Positions 12,701 to 27,690 of a DNA stretch of 64,000 nt are shown here, in pieces (the stretch's first letter is position 1; each line of letters opens with the position of its first letter). The stretch covers positions 56,855,926 to 56,919,925 of the forward strand of contig CM039462.1 of assembly GCA_022414725.1 (NCBI GenBank), written 5' to 3'. Made by a program: the position numbers and the translations under genes. The notes under the pieces are model-generated. The model did not search any database, was not told the origin of the DNA, and was given only the letters and a program-made list of their open reading frames with translations. Source of the DNA: Microglena sp. YARC. Taxonomy: Eukaryota; Chlorophyta; Chlorophyceae; Chlamydomonadales; Chlamydomonadaceae.

Positions 12701-15700
12701 TGGGTGGGTGGGTGAATAGGTTGGGGTGAATAGGCATGGGTTGGTGAGGGTGTGTGTGTGTGGGGGGGGGGCGTGTGTGTGTCTGTGTGGGTAGGTGAGG
12801 TTGGGTGGGTGGGTGAATAGGTTGGGGTGAATAGGCATGGGTTGGTGATGGTGGGGGGGTAGGAAGGCATGGGTTGGTGTGGGCATGCGTGTGTGTGTGT
12901 GGGGGGGGGCGGGATAGGCATGGGTTGGTGAGGGTGGGGGTAGAAAGGCATGGGTTGGTGTGGGCATGCGTGTGTGTGGGGGGGGGGGGTGGGGGGGATA
13001 TGCATGGGTTGGTGTGGGCATGCGTGTGTGGGTGTGTGTGTGGGTGTGTGTGGGGGGGGGGATGTTGATAGGCATGGGTTGGTGTGGGCATGCGTGTGGG
13101 TGGGTGGGTGGGTGTGGGGGGGGGGGGGGCTGGGGATAGCTATGTATACACCACAATGCCTACACCTGCACCCTCACCTACACCTGGACCCACACCTCCC
13201 ACCTGCCCTCCTTTCCATCGTACTAACGTCTCCTTGCAGTCTGTAGCATCCGGACTTCATGCCGTAGCTATGTATACACCACAATGCCTACACCTGCACC
13301 CTCACCTACACCTGGACCCACACCTCCCACCTGCCCTCCTTTCCATCGTACTAACGTCTCCTTGCAGTCTGTAGCACCCGGACTTCATGCCGTAGCTATG
13401 TATACACCACAATGCCTACACCTGCACCCTCACCTACACCTGGACCCGCACCTCCCACCTGCCCTCCTTTCCATCGTACTAACGTCTCCTTGCAGTCTGT
13501 AGCACCCGAACTTCATGCCGTAGCTATGCATACACCACAATGCCTACACCTGCACCCTCACCTACACCTGGACCCGCACCTCCCACCTGCCCTCCTTTCC
13601 ATCGTACTTACGTCTCCTTGCAGTCTGTAGCACCCGAACTTCATGCCGTAGCTATGCATACACCACAATGCCTACACCTACACCCATGTCACATGTCTCG
13701 CATCAGCAAATGTCTCGCCGCATGTCTCGCAGCAATTAGCAGCAGCAAATGTCTCGCCGCATGTCTCGCATCAGCAAATGTCTTGCCGCATGTCTCGCAG
13801 CAAATGTCTCGCCGCAATCTGGAGCGTCATAACCCCATGCTGGAGCTATGCATACACCACTACGCCTGCACCAACACAAACACCCACACAAACAACTCAT
13901 ACACACTCCTGCAACACACTGCACAGACATTTCGCTACAATCTGGAGCATCATAACCCCATGCCGGAGCTATGCATACACCACCAAGCCTACACAAACAC
14001 AAATACCCACACAAACTACTCATACACACTCCTGCAACACATTGCACAGGCATTTTGCTGCAATCTGGAGCATCCTAACCTCATTCCGGAGCTATGCATA
14101 CACCGCTATGCCTACACCTACACCTACACCCACACCCACACCTCCACTTACATCCACACCTACACCTACACCTACACCCACACCCACACCTACACCTACA
14201 CCTACACCCACACCTACACCTACACCTACACCCACACCTAAACCTACACCCACACCTAAACCTACACCTACACCTACACCCACACCTAAACCTACACCCA
14301 CACAAACGTCTCATACCCACACTCCTTCAGCACCTACACATTCACCTACACCCACACCTCCCACCTGCCCCTTGCCATTGCACAGGCATCTCGCCACATT
14401 CTGGAGCATCCAAACATCATGCCGGAGCTTCGTATTCAGCGCGCATCGATGCACAGAGAATCAATCAATAAGGCAGCAGGCACGTTCCGTAAGAACCCCA
14501 ATGCCAGCATCGCCCAAGTAATGCTGATCAACTATAAAGAAATGAAAAGCATTATTGCAGCAAGCGGCCCATTGAATGTGGTCCAGGTGAGGAGAAGGGT
14601 GCCTAATCATTCACACACACACACACACAGGCAGACACACACACGTGTTCAACAAGCACCCCAATGCTTAATCCAGATAGCATTGTGTTTTGTATTGTTA
14701 AGTGTTTGAATAAGCTATATATGTGTATTAGTGTTAATTGTTTTAAAACACTACCTACGTTTATTAATGTTTTGTGTTTAGTGTTTTAAAGCACTACACA
14801 TGTTTATTTGGGCTAGGTGTTTGATTTTAGTGTTTTAAAGCACTACATATGTTTATTTGGGTTGAGTGTTTGATTTTAGTGTTTGAAAATCCTATGTATG
14901 ACTATAAGTGTTTACTGTTTGGTGTTTTAAACCCTATATATGTGTATTAGTGATACGTGTTTAAAAACACTACATATACATATGCGAACAAGTCCTTCGA
15001 CCAGCTCTCGGTCGTGTTTAGTGTTTAGTTTAATAAGTGTTGAGTGTTTAGTGTTTAGTTTAATAAGTGTTTAGTGTTTAGTTTAATAAGTGTTTAGTGT
15101 TTAGTTTAATAAGTGTTTAGTGTTTAGTTTAATAAGTGTTTAGTTTAATATGTGTTCAGTGTTTAGTTTAATAAGTGTTTAGTGTTTAGTTTAATAAGTG
15201 TTTAGTGTTTACTTTAATAAGTGTTTAGTGTTTAATTTAAATGTTATAAAACCCTTTATACGTGTATTCGTGTTTCTAGTTTAGTGTTTAATTTAAATGT
15301 TATAAAACCCTTTATACGTGTATTCGTGTTTCTAGTTTAGTGTTGTGTGTTTAAAACCCTAAACATGTTCATTCGGTGAAACCCCCTTTGATGATATAGT
15401 GGTAGACCAGATATAGTGGTAGACCAGTGGTCTAGTGGTAGACCCGATTGCTTGAGGGTGAAGAGTCGGGGGTTCGACTCCCCCTTCAGTCGCTCTTGGC
15501 GTTGCAGGTCGTCGTCAACTGCGATGGTAGATTGTCCAGTTGAGGTAGGAGACTGCTCCCCACCCGCGTACGACGGGCTCCCTTAACACCACGCCCCACC
15601 AGGCGTTATCATTACCTTTTATTCGGTGATGGTGGTGGGTCAAGGGTACCTTATACATAAGCCAGACCACGTTTTTAAGATGGCCACCTGATAGAGCTCG

Positions 15701-17844
15701 ACGTGATGGTCATTATGCACCAAACTTTCGAGACATGATTATTATCGGTGAGGATAAAAGCCAATTTGGGGGGGGGGGGGGGGGGGGGGGTATGGGCAAA
15801 AACAAATCATAGCGTGGGTGTCAAAAATAACTTCTTGATGACCCCCTGTGTTTACTTGTGTTTTAAGTGTTTATTTGTGTTTATTTGTGTTTTAAGTGTT
15901 TATTTGTGTTTATTTGTGTTTATTTGTGTTTACTTGTGTTTTAAGTGTTTATTTGTGTTTATTTGTGTTTACTTGTGTTTATTTGTGTTTATTTGTGTTT
16001 ATTTAAGTTTATTTGTGTTTATTAGTGTTTATTAGTGTTTATTTGTGTTTATTAGTGTTTATTTGTGTTTATTAGTGTTTATTAGTGTTTATTAGTGTTT
16101 ATTAGTGTTTATTTGTGTTTATTAGTGTTTATTTGTGTTTATTTGTGTTTATTAGTGTTTATTTGTGTTTATTAGTGTTTATTAGTGTTTATTAGTGTTT
16201 ATTAGTGTTTATTTGTGTTTATTAGTGTTTATTTAAGTTTATTTGTGTTTATTTAAGTTTATTTAAGTTTATTTGTGTTTATTTAAGTTTATTTGTGTTT
16301 ATTAGTGTTTATTTGTGTTTATTTGTGTTTATTTGTGTTTATTTGTGTTTATTTGTGTTTACTTGTGTTTTAAGTGTTTATTTGTGTTTATTTGTGTTTA
16401 TTTGTGTTTATTTGTGTTTATTTATTTGTGTTTATTTGTGTTTTAAGTGTTTACTTGTGTTTTTAAGTGCTTATTTGTGTTTTTAGTGTTTATTTGTGTT
16501 TTTAGTCATTATTTGTGTTTTTAGTGTTTATTTGTGTTTTTAGTGTTTACTTGTGTTTTTAGTGTTTAAAAAACATATATATGTTAAAGGGTTCGAGCTC
16601 AAGGATTTTAGGCGCTAATCAAATCACCAATCGGACCCCACTTACCGCACTCCACCTGATCCTTCCCCACCCCTTTCATAAAACTCCACACGATCCTTCC
16701 CCACCCCTTTTTATAAAAGTCCACCTTATCCTCCCCACCCTCATTTAAAACCCCGCAGATGTAACACTGGGACGCCCTCCAATTCACCCACTGACCCTCC
16801 TCAGCCTGCCCCACCGCCCACCTCCTCACCCTCATTTCAACACACGCTTACATATTACTGGGACACCCTCCAATTCACCCCTGAGTAACCCCCTTCCCCC
16901 CCCCCATTTCAAAATCCGCAGAAATATTACTGTGACGCCCTCCAAAACACCCTGGACTCCCCCCTGCCTGCCTCATCACCCACCTCGCCGCCTCCAGCTC
17001 TCAACCCACCTCTCGACCCCATTTCAAAATACACATGGATATTAATGGGTATCCCTCCAATTCACCCCACTACACCCTGCCTGCCCCACCACCACCCTCC
17101 CCACCCCAATTTCAAAATCTGCAGAAATATTACTGTGACGCCCTCCAAAACACCCTGGACTGCCCACCTGCCTGCCTCATCACTCACTTCGCCGCCCTCA
17201 TTTTAAAACACACAGAGATATTACTGGGACGCTCTCCAATTCACCCCCTGACTCCCCCCCGCCTGCCCCACCACGCACCTCGCCGCCTCCAGCTCTCCAC
17301 CCAACTCCCGACCCCATTTTCAAATACACATAGATATTAATGGGACTCCTTCCAATTCACCCCCACTCCCCCCCCGCCTGCCCCCCCACCACCATCCCCC
17401 CCCCCCCCCCCATTTCAAAATCCGCAGAAATATTACTGGGACGCTCTCCAATTCACCCCGGACTCCCCCCCGTCTGCACCTCCACCATCCACCTCGCCGC
17501 CTCTTGACCTCAACCATAACTCAGGCTTTACCAGGAGCAAGCTAGCTATGATCATCGTCATTCCCATTCTTGTAGCTCAGCTCATCGCTGTCAGCGCTAC
17601 CTTGGTGATTAGGTAGGGTATAGCGCATGTCACATTCACTGCCAATTTGCGGGGTCAATCCCCCCCCCACCCCACCCCACCCCCACCCCCCCCACACACA
17701 CACACACTTACACACACACTTGCACACACACTTACACACACACACACCACACACACACACACTCACACACACACACACACAAGCACAGACACAGACACTT
17801 ACGCACACACACAACACACACACACATACACACACACATACACA

Positions 17845-17878
<34 letters not shown>

Positions 17879-20800
17879 TAAATGCTCATATGTGTATATA
17901 TGCTCATGCACACAACACACCCCACCACCACCACCACCATCCCAACTACACTTATCTCTTGACGCACATTGACTCACAGTCTCCACCTTACTGTGTGCAG
18001 GGGTTACAAAAATAGAAAATCACACAATTCCTTTTGCGATGGAGATGCTCTACCTCCCGGAGACTCCCCCAACACGACACTGGTGGTGACAGACATCGAG
18101 TCATCTACTACTCTTTGGGAAAAGCTAGATGCCACTGTCATGGACTCGTGAGTTGTATTCCCTGCGTGGGGGGGTGCGTGGGGGGAGGGTGGGGTGTGTG
18201 TGTGTGGGGGGGGGGGGGGGGGGCATGCGTGGTTGATGGGATTGTCCCCCAACACAACGCTGGTGGCGACTGACATCCAGTGCTCGACTACTGTTAGGGA
18301 AAAAGCTACATGCCACTGTCATGGACTCGTTAGTTTTATTCCCCGGGGACGGTGGAGGTTTTTAGGTGTGTGTGTGTTTGTGTGTGTGTGTATGAACCAA
18401 CTCACCCGACCCAACCAAACCAACTCCCCTTGCTGTTCATGTACGGCAGGGCCCTAAGCATCCATCACGCGGTCATCCGCGATTCGAAGAGAATGGGCCC
18501 GAGGCCCCGAAGGGGATTCCCTCACCATCGCCTTCCTTACCGCACAGTCTGGACCGCGGTCCGCCAACCCAAACCACACGACAAACATATCAATCAACCC
18601 AGGAGGAGCCCAGGCCTCAAAATTTTCAGTCATGCTGATCGATTTTTTTCTGAGAACAGGGCTGTAATCGCATGTATCATGGCGATAGTTACTTTTCAGG
18701 TCATTTTGAGCACCTCATTTAGGGGGGGGGGTCAGCCCTCATTTTGTTTTTTGCTAACTTTTTACTCAGACCTCCAAATGACATTTTGAGACCACCCATA
18801 AGTAAGCTTTGGTGAGGGTAGTCTATTGGCACCACTCTGGACCTAGTGCAATAAGTATTTACCCCCTCCCCCCCCCCCCCAAAACCCCAAACCCCAGCCC
18901 AGCCCAGCCCAGAGTAACAGTGGGTGAATGGCTGGGTATGTGTTCATAATATGGGTGGGTGAATGGGTGGTAATATGGTGGGTGAATGGGTGTGGGTGTG
19001 GGGGGGATGCCCCCAGGCCCCCCCCCCCGACACACACACACACACAACCCACCCAACCACCGCCCCGACCCTCCACCATGCGACAACAACGAAACGCCGC
19101 CATTCTACCACGTACTACAAGTTGGGTGGGACCCAAGGGGAAGTGTAGCTGAACCATGCTGAGATAGTTGTCCTGCTACGTAGGTGCTACTGTTTTGTTT
19201 TAAATAATGAGAACTCCAGTTTTGGGCTGCCCCCTGCAAAGTTGAAGTGTGACTGCGGTACTCGGGCCACCCAGAGGGGGTGCAAAACTAATTTTTGACT
19301 ATCACACAATCCCTATGTGGGAATTCTGAGGATGCCATTATGTGCGCCATACTGTAACCCCCCAGAATCCATATCTAAGTTTTTCAAAAAGGGTTTATTT
19401 CTATTTAAGGGGGGGGGGGGGGGGGGGGTCAGCCCCTCCCCAGGTTTTTTAGGGAGGGTGTGGCCTATCTTTTTTTTTCCTCCTCCCGCCCAACCCAACT
19501 GAACCCAATCCCCTTGCCGTTCATCTCTGACAGGGCCCTAACCATCCATCATGCGGCCATCCGCAAGATGTGCGCTACGAGAAAGGCACTGAGGGGGATT
19601 CCTTCACCATCGCCTCACCTTACGGTCCGCCAACCCAAACCAACCCCAAACCATCCCAACCAACTCACCCAACCCAACCGAACCCAACCAACTCTGACAG
19701 GGCCCTCACAATCCATCACGCGGTGATTCGCGAGATCGCCAGGAAGCACCGCGGCTACGAGAACGGCACCGAGGGGGATTCCTTCACCATCGCCTTCCAC
19801 AGCCCACGGTCCGCTGTCCTCTTCGCAGTCGAGTGCCAGGCCAAGTTTGTCACATGCAACTGGCCGGAGGCCCTTCTCAAGCTCCCCCTCTGTGAACCCA
19901 AGTGCGTGTGTATGTAAAAACTGGACATGTATGTCTGCATGTATGTATGAATGCATTTTACTTAAGTTAGTTATGTTTGCACTTGCGTTTGCATGGTGCC
20001 TCAGCATCAACCCAAGGACGCGTGGGGCATTATATTTGGGGCCGTTGTCTGCTGGTGAACTGGTGCCCTACGCTTGCATACAGCACAACCAGACCTCATT
20101 GGTACGAGCACCTTGGGCGCATGCCTGCTGTGTTCATTCTGCTCATTGAACAGCCCTCTACTACCTTGTAATGATACAAGCACCTTGTACACATACCTGC
20201 TGTGTGCATTCTGATCATTGCACATCTGTGTGCAGCCTTGTACTGCCCTGTGATGATACAAGCACCTAAGGAGCGTACCTGATGTGCTATTTCTGCTTTT
20301 GTACCATCGTGTACTGCCTTGCACTGATACAAGCACCTTGGGCACGCACCTGCTGTGTTCATTCTGCTTGTTGTACTGCCTTGTTCTGATCCGAGCACCT
20401 TGGGCGCATACTTGCTGTGTTAATTCTGCATGTTGTACATACTTGTACTGCTTTGTGCTGATACAAGCACTTTGGGCGCATATCTGCTGTGTTAATTCTG
20501 CATGTTGGACATACTTGTACTGCTTTGTGCTGATACAAGCACTTTGGGCGCTTACCTGCTGTGTTCATTCTGTCCGTTGTACATACTTGTACTGCCGTTG
20601 TACTGCCTGTTCTTGCCTGCAACTTGTCCCTTGAATTTATTCTACAGTCCAACACACCGGGGCTGGTTGATATGAGCACCTTGGGCGCATACCAGCTTAG
20701 TCCATTCTGCTTGTTGCACTGATAATAAATCTCCCCCTCTTTGGGCACAGGTACTTCACCTCCCTTGGGGGACCCCTCACCTCATCCAATTCGACAATCC

Positions 20801-23800
20801 CTACCCACCCACCCACCCACCACCACCATCATCACCCCACCCCACCAGCACCTCCACCTCCAACCCATCTTTACCCCTCCCCTCCACCTACTCACTCCCA
20901 CTCTCACTCCAACCTACCTACCCAAGTACTTCACCTCCCTTGAGGGACCCCTCACCTCCCCTGACTCGGCGGCCCAGGTCAGTTTACCCAACTCCACACT
21001 TCAGCCACCCACCGGGACCCTCAATTCAATCATCGGGTATGCTAGGAGGAGCTACAAGAACTTGGCCGACTTAAGCTACCACACCTCACCATCCAAGCTT
21101 TGCAGATTTAACACCCAGTCTGATCTAGAGGCGTCCGGACACCAGTTAACGACCGGGGCCACCGAGGTTGGCCTAATGTCGAGTTACCTTGCAAGTCAAC
21201 CTGCTCTCTCCATCGGCCTGTTCCACCACAGTCACGAGCAGCAGCAGTGCATGTGAGTTCATACAAGTGTGCGTATGTTGTACGTTGTCTGCATGTATGT
21301 TACAGTCCAGAGGTAGGCCGCATAGGCTAAACAGAATTCCCCAGCGGGCATGCAGTATAGCAAAATGTTGACTGACCTCACAAGTCAACAAGCCCTCTCA
21401 ATCGGCCTGTTCCACGACAGTCACGAGCAGCAGCAGTGCATGTGAGTTCATACATGTGTGCGTATGTTGTACGTTGTCTGCATGTATGTTACAGTCCAGA
21501 GGTAGGCCGCATAGGCTGAACAGAATTCCCCAGCCGGCATGCAGTGTAGCAAAATGTTGACTGACCCCATAAGTCAACAAGCCCTCTCAATCGGCCAGTT
21601 CCACCACAGTCACTAGTAGCAGCAGTCACTTGTAGCAGTGCAAATGAGTTCGCAGTCACTAGTAGCAGTGCAAATGAGTCCGCAGCAGTGCAAATGAGTC
21701 CGCAGTCACTGGTAGCAGCAGTGCAAATGAGTCCGCAGTCACTGGTAGCAGCAGTGCAAATGAGTTCATACATGTGTGTGTATGTTGTATGCATGTGTGT
21801 AACTGTCCAGGGCTAAACTACATAGTCTAAACAGATTTGCCCATCCGGCATGCAGTGTAGCAAAATGTTGACTGACCTCACAAGTCAACAAGCCCTCTCC
21901 ATCGGCCTGTTCCACCACAGTCACGAGCAGCAGCAGTGCATGTGAGTTCATACATGTGTGTGTATGTTGTATGCATGTGTGTAACGGTCCAGGGCTAAAC
22001 TACATAGTCTAAACATACTTGCCCATCCGGCATGCTGTGTATCAAATGTCACTATAATACTTGCTGTTGCTCATTTTGATGCATTAGGAAGAGGCTGCAG
22101 ACAACTGATGGGCACGCTCATGAGCGGTGCAAGGGCGAGAAGGAATGGTCAGGAAGGACTCGAGAAATTCAAATTACTGGCAATTGCATTGTGAAGGCGT
22201 TTCGGTAGTACAGTACAGCAAGCAATTGTCCGTGCCCGCCTTGTAGTTTCTGACTCTGGTGTCAGAGACATTCGCGATGAAATTCCGGTCCTGGCCGATA
22301 GCGAAATTCAGGTGTTTATATATATATATAGATGTATGTATGTATGTATGTATGTATGTATGTATGTATGTATGTACTAGTACATTGCCCGTGTGGCCGG
22401 TGGCCACCCCCAAACCACCCAGGTCATTTGGTCTGCTCAGGGTTATAGAAGGGGTCAGGCCCTTGTATGTCTCCCCCCTCCCACCCATCCCTCTCCCCCT
22501 TTACATGCACTCAGCCAAGACATTTCCCCCTTTGCAGCTACACATATTTGATGCATGCCCCTTCCCTTCGGTAATGTATGCCCCCCCTCCCCCCCCAGAC
22601 CTGCATGATCCCCAACTTTTCTCTAAATCTTTCTGCCCCCCCATCCCCATTGCCACACCATCTATTTCTCCCCCCTGCCCCCCCCCTGCCCCACACACCT
22701 TCCAGACATCTCCCCCTCGCGCAACCCTCCCCTACCGCACCCACATACACACACGTACACCTTTTCCCCTTCCCCTTCCTCTTCCCCTTCACTTAAGCTG
22801 TGGCCACTATGATCAGCCTTAGCGCCATATTTGCTTCAGATATAGCGGAAAATTGAACAAACTCAAAGGATTTCCTTTTGTAAGCATGGTACCAAAAGCA
22901 GACCACGACAGCGAAACAATTGCAATCGCTCAGAATGAATAAGCGCTCCTGAATTCGACGAGCATTCAGTGTGGGATCGCTGGGGGGACACCAAATCCGT
23001 GATGAGAAAATTTTGAACCTTGGCAGGATCCATGTACACCCTGCCCTGCGTATATCAGTACGTCGGTGTGGCGTACCACGTGTACCTGCCAGAAAATTCA
23101 CACAGGTCTGCAATTGTCCGGGGGACCCGCCCCCCTACACACCAACGAATGAACGAGCGAAATGTTCGCGAACTATTCACAGAAATCGATGTATTGGTAC
23201 ATATGTATAGATAGTGTGTGTGCATGGATGTATGTATTCATGCATGCATGTATGTACCACCAACCAACTTCCTCAGGTCTGATGAGCTGTTTTCCATGCT
23301 AGCCCCCCCAGCCTGGCGGCAACCGCAACAGCATAACCCCACCTCCCCATCCGCGCACCACCCCACCAACCAACCACCAACCACCAACTAACCAGCCCCC
23401 CCAGCCTGGCGGCAACCGCAACAGCATAACCCCACCTCCCCATCCGCGCACCACCCCACCAACCAACCACCTCAGGTCTGATGAGCTGTTCTCTGTGCCA
23501 GCCCCCCAGCCTGACGGAAACCGCAGCAGCATGGACACAATGGCTGTATTCGACGACCACATGACAGTGCACAAGTTTATCACATCCCAGTGCAAGCCAG
23601 CATCAGGTAATTTATTTTGCCAAAAGTTCCTTTAATGCTATGCACCTACAGGTGTATAAGGGTGCCGTAGGTGTGCATATAAAGGTGCTGGAAACCAGTT
23701 TTTTATTTTCGTAAACCTTCAGGCCAATTTGGTAGCCACAAGTGGCGGCCACAGGCTCATCCTGGGACAGTGCGGTAGCACTGTCTGTAGAGAGTGAAGC

Positions 23801-23867
23801 GCTCGGCACGAAGCGTCGCTTTCTTTAAGGGGGGTTCGGTAGGTGCAGCCCCCCGGATATGTTTTTT

Positions 23868-23900
<33 letters not shown>

Positions 23901-26900
23901 CTTCTAAAACTACTGCCGGTGAAGTGGGGAGAGCTGCAACGATGACACCGTGGCACCGTGTTAGGGGAGGGATACCGAGTTTTTTGGGGGGGGGAGGGGG
24001 GAGGGGGGGCTTCTAAAACATGCATTTTTCACATGGATGCCATGAATTACACTGGTTTTTCACATGGATGCCATAAGTTACACTGGTTTGTGACAACTTC
24101 GTCAAGCCTCTAATTGTGCGGAACAGTCAACACTAGTCTAGTACTACAACCTAGCCCAGTAAACCTAAAATCCATACCATACTCACTATCAAGTTATCAT
24201 GAATACACATTCCTTGCGCATCGTAAGAAAATGGTAAGTTTGATCAGGTCACATCATGCAAAATGTGATATGATCAACTGTGGTTTCAGTATTTTGGGGG
24301 GGGGGGGGGGGGGGGGGTCTTGAAGAAAACATGCATTGTATTTTACACACGTCTGTGTGTCCAAGCATGTACACACACACACACACACGCGCAAGACACA
24401 CATACACACACAAACACAATAACTACCCTCATCACACCTGTCTCCTCTCTTTGTGCCAGCTCTGCCGGTACGGCCTAGACCTCAGCCTAAGCAATTTCCT
24501 AAGGCAGGGCCTTGCCATCAACACAGGGGTTGAGAGGAAGGGGGCCTCGCCCAAAGTCCGACTTATCCCATGAAGTCGACGTCTAGAATCTAGAGATAGT
24601 GGTGGTGCTTAGGTAGGACGTTGGAAGAGGGGTGGGTGGTGCGTATAGTCGCATCGTTGTTCTACCGGGTTCAAAGGAGTAGCCGCGACTGGCTTGAAGG
24701 CACTCAACAAACGAGAAGCGCAGGTGTGTTCGGTTTATAACAATAGATTGCATGCACTCTAGGCGCCTTGCTTCACCACACCCTCAACTCCACCACACCC
24801 TAAACTCCACCACACCATCAATTCCCCCACACCCTCAACTCCACCACACCCTAAGCTCCACCACACCCTAAACACCACCACACCCTCAATTCCACCGCAC
24901 CTGCCACATCCTGACCTCCACAGCTTCTTTTGCAAGATGACTGGCGAGCATGCACTCTCATACCTTTTGCCGTCGCAACAATCAACCAATAAACCATCAT
25001 TCTAACTAAGTAGCATCAGGTCTTCAGGACTCGAGTAGTTCATGACTTGAGTTGTACATCTGTATTGCCTGCTTGGGGCGGACCAAGCATGATTTCTGGG
25101 GCTAATTTCACAGTCTGACTAACTAGTGGTAACTTCCACCAGGGGTAGGCCTGAGCTAGCTACCTGGGCTGGGCCTGTGCGACCCAGGTGCGACCCAGGG
25201 CACAAATCACCCACCTGAGGGTCACACTCGTGGCAACCAAGGGCCCATTTTGCCCGAATTCCGCACACCTGGGGGCCGCACAGGGTGGCGACCGCGCGCC
25301 ACAATGTGCGACAGGTCGCACAAATAAGATAACACTGCTTGAAACACGGTGGCTTAGTTCTAGCACATGACTGTGCATGAGTTCATCACATCCCAATGCA
25401 AACCGACACGAGGTAAAATATGTAAAATATTTCGACAAGGGTGCTGAAAAAAGTGCTGAAAAAGGTGTATTGTGAGTGTATAGAGGTGCCACAGGGGTGC
25501 ATACAAGGGCGTATTGTGGGCATACAAAGGTGCCGTAGGGTGCAGAAAAAGTTGCAACAGACACCCCTTTATGCACCCTTGTATGCATCCCTACAGCACC
25601 CTTCTACAACCACAATAAACCCTTGTATGCACCCTTCTACACCCACACTACACCCTTATAAGCAACATAAAAACAGAAAGATCACGCATGGAGGGGCGTA
25701 GTGTTGAGGGGACCTTCCCGCACGCCGCAGCTGGGGAAAGTCACCATGGCAGACATAGTAAGTGTCACCCTCCAGGCGGGAGGGACTCCTTCATGCGACG
25801 TGTGGCAAGAATGTTGGTACAGGAGGCGATAGATTCTCTGTGCAGCTTAGATATGAGTTTGTCTACGCGACTGATCCCTAAGGTGGAGAGATTGGTAATA
25901 GTTGTGATTGGTATGGTACCAGTGGTACCTATGGTGAAGACTAGGTAGTGGACAAGGAATCCTTGTTGTTAAAGGATACGTTGGAGCTCCTTATGCTGAA
26001 CGCTCTTTTCCTGGAATTTGATTTGGTGGTAAGTGTCTGAGCAGTAGCCCAGTTCAACTAGGTAGACTTTTCTTGGTTTGGATTCGTCGTCAATGAGGAG
26101 GAGATCAGGCCTGTATTTATCCCATTTGGCTTAGGGAAGATCAGGGGGTTTGAGGGTGGTTGGGGGTCTCGAAGGAATGTCGGAGGTCGCTTCACAAGTG
26201 CCTGCATCCATGCACATGGGGAGAGCCCCCAGAGCTCCTTTGGCTACTGCCTTTTAGATGAGTTGGACCGCCTTATTATGTCTGTTAATAATACATTCCT
26301 TTGAAGACCGGGTGGCTGCACCCAGCAAGAATATGTCCAGCTCCGTCCTGTGCTTTGCGACAAAGAGGGCAGTTATCATCAGAGGGGGGGCTAGTGCTGG
26401 TACCATAGGGGCGTTTGTATCTGTACGCCAGTTTCCTAGTCCATAAGCGTCCCCACCTAGCCTTGTGGATTTGTATTTATAAGCAGCATATATGTGGTGT
26501 TACATAAATTTGACATGACTGTGCACAACTTCATCACAACCCAATGCTACCCAACTGCATGTAATGTATGTTGCTTATAAGGGTGTAGTGTAGGTGTATG
26601 AAGAGGGCATAAGGGTGCATACAAGGGTTTATTGTGGTTGTAGAAGGGTGCTGTAGGGATGCATACATGGGTGCATAAAGGGGAAACACCACACGAATTA
26701 GAGGACTAGGCGACTGCAAAAGTTGATATCATCCCAAATCAAGCCGGCCTCTGGTATTCATTCATCCTGGGGCCTTTTTTAAAATCTGAATGTGGGTTTG
26801 TGTAGGTACCTGCTTTAAGGCCTCCTTCACGAACAGCATTTAGTGCTTTGTATAGCTTTCATAGCCTCTTCAGGCCTCTTGTAGCTTGTTAAGGACATTT

Positions 26901-27659
26901 AAGGCATACAAATAAAACCTTTTTTTTTACATTTGTGTAGCGACAATTTTTCCAAAACGGGGTCAAAACTAGGAAACGCTATAGAAAGCAGAAAAAGGCT
27001 CGAGGTGGTAAACCGTTCTCTGTCCGCGTACGATCGGTTCCCTTAACGCCACGCCCCACCAGGCGTTATCATTACCAGAAAAAGGCCCAACTTCGGCCGT
27101 ATCTATTGTCCCCTCTTCCTGTTGATTTTTCGTTTTTAACATTTCAACTAAGGACACACTGCCCCCAACATTTCCCAGTTCGATAAAAGGCTAAATGGTA
27201 AAGCTCGTTGAAACACGAAGGTGTGGGGTTAGAAAGCCTGCGGGTGCGATTTAGAATTCACGGTCACAGGTAGCTTTGTCCAGGTAAAGTAGCAGCTCGT
27301 TCCCTACCACCGTAAGACGGGTCTCCTATATTACCACGCCCCACCAGGCGGGGGTAACTGCCCAGAAACCAGCTTTATCTGCCCCCCTACCCCCCCCCCC
27401 CCCCCCCCCCCCCCTCATTCAGGGCCTGGACCCAGTATTGTCCTGATCAAGAGCTTGCTGTGTTTGGGGGTGGGAAGGGGTTGGGGGGTTGGGGGGGGGG
27501 GGGGGGGGGGTAACTGCCCGGAAACCAGCTTTATCTGCCCCCCTACCACCACCACCCATTCAGAGACTGGCCCCGGTGTTTCCCTTCTGATCAAGAGCCT
27601 CCTGTGGGGGGGGTCTGGAGGCAGGGGGGGAATGCCCAGAAACAAGCTTTTATCTGCCC

Positions 27660-27690
<31 letters not shown>

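Noticed and set aside
15421..15491. Functional tRNA gene
   Set aside because: A and B boxes and T-arm fit, but the acceptor stem does not pair and the anticodon arm is abnormal; a SINE head explains it better.
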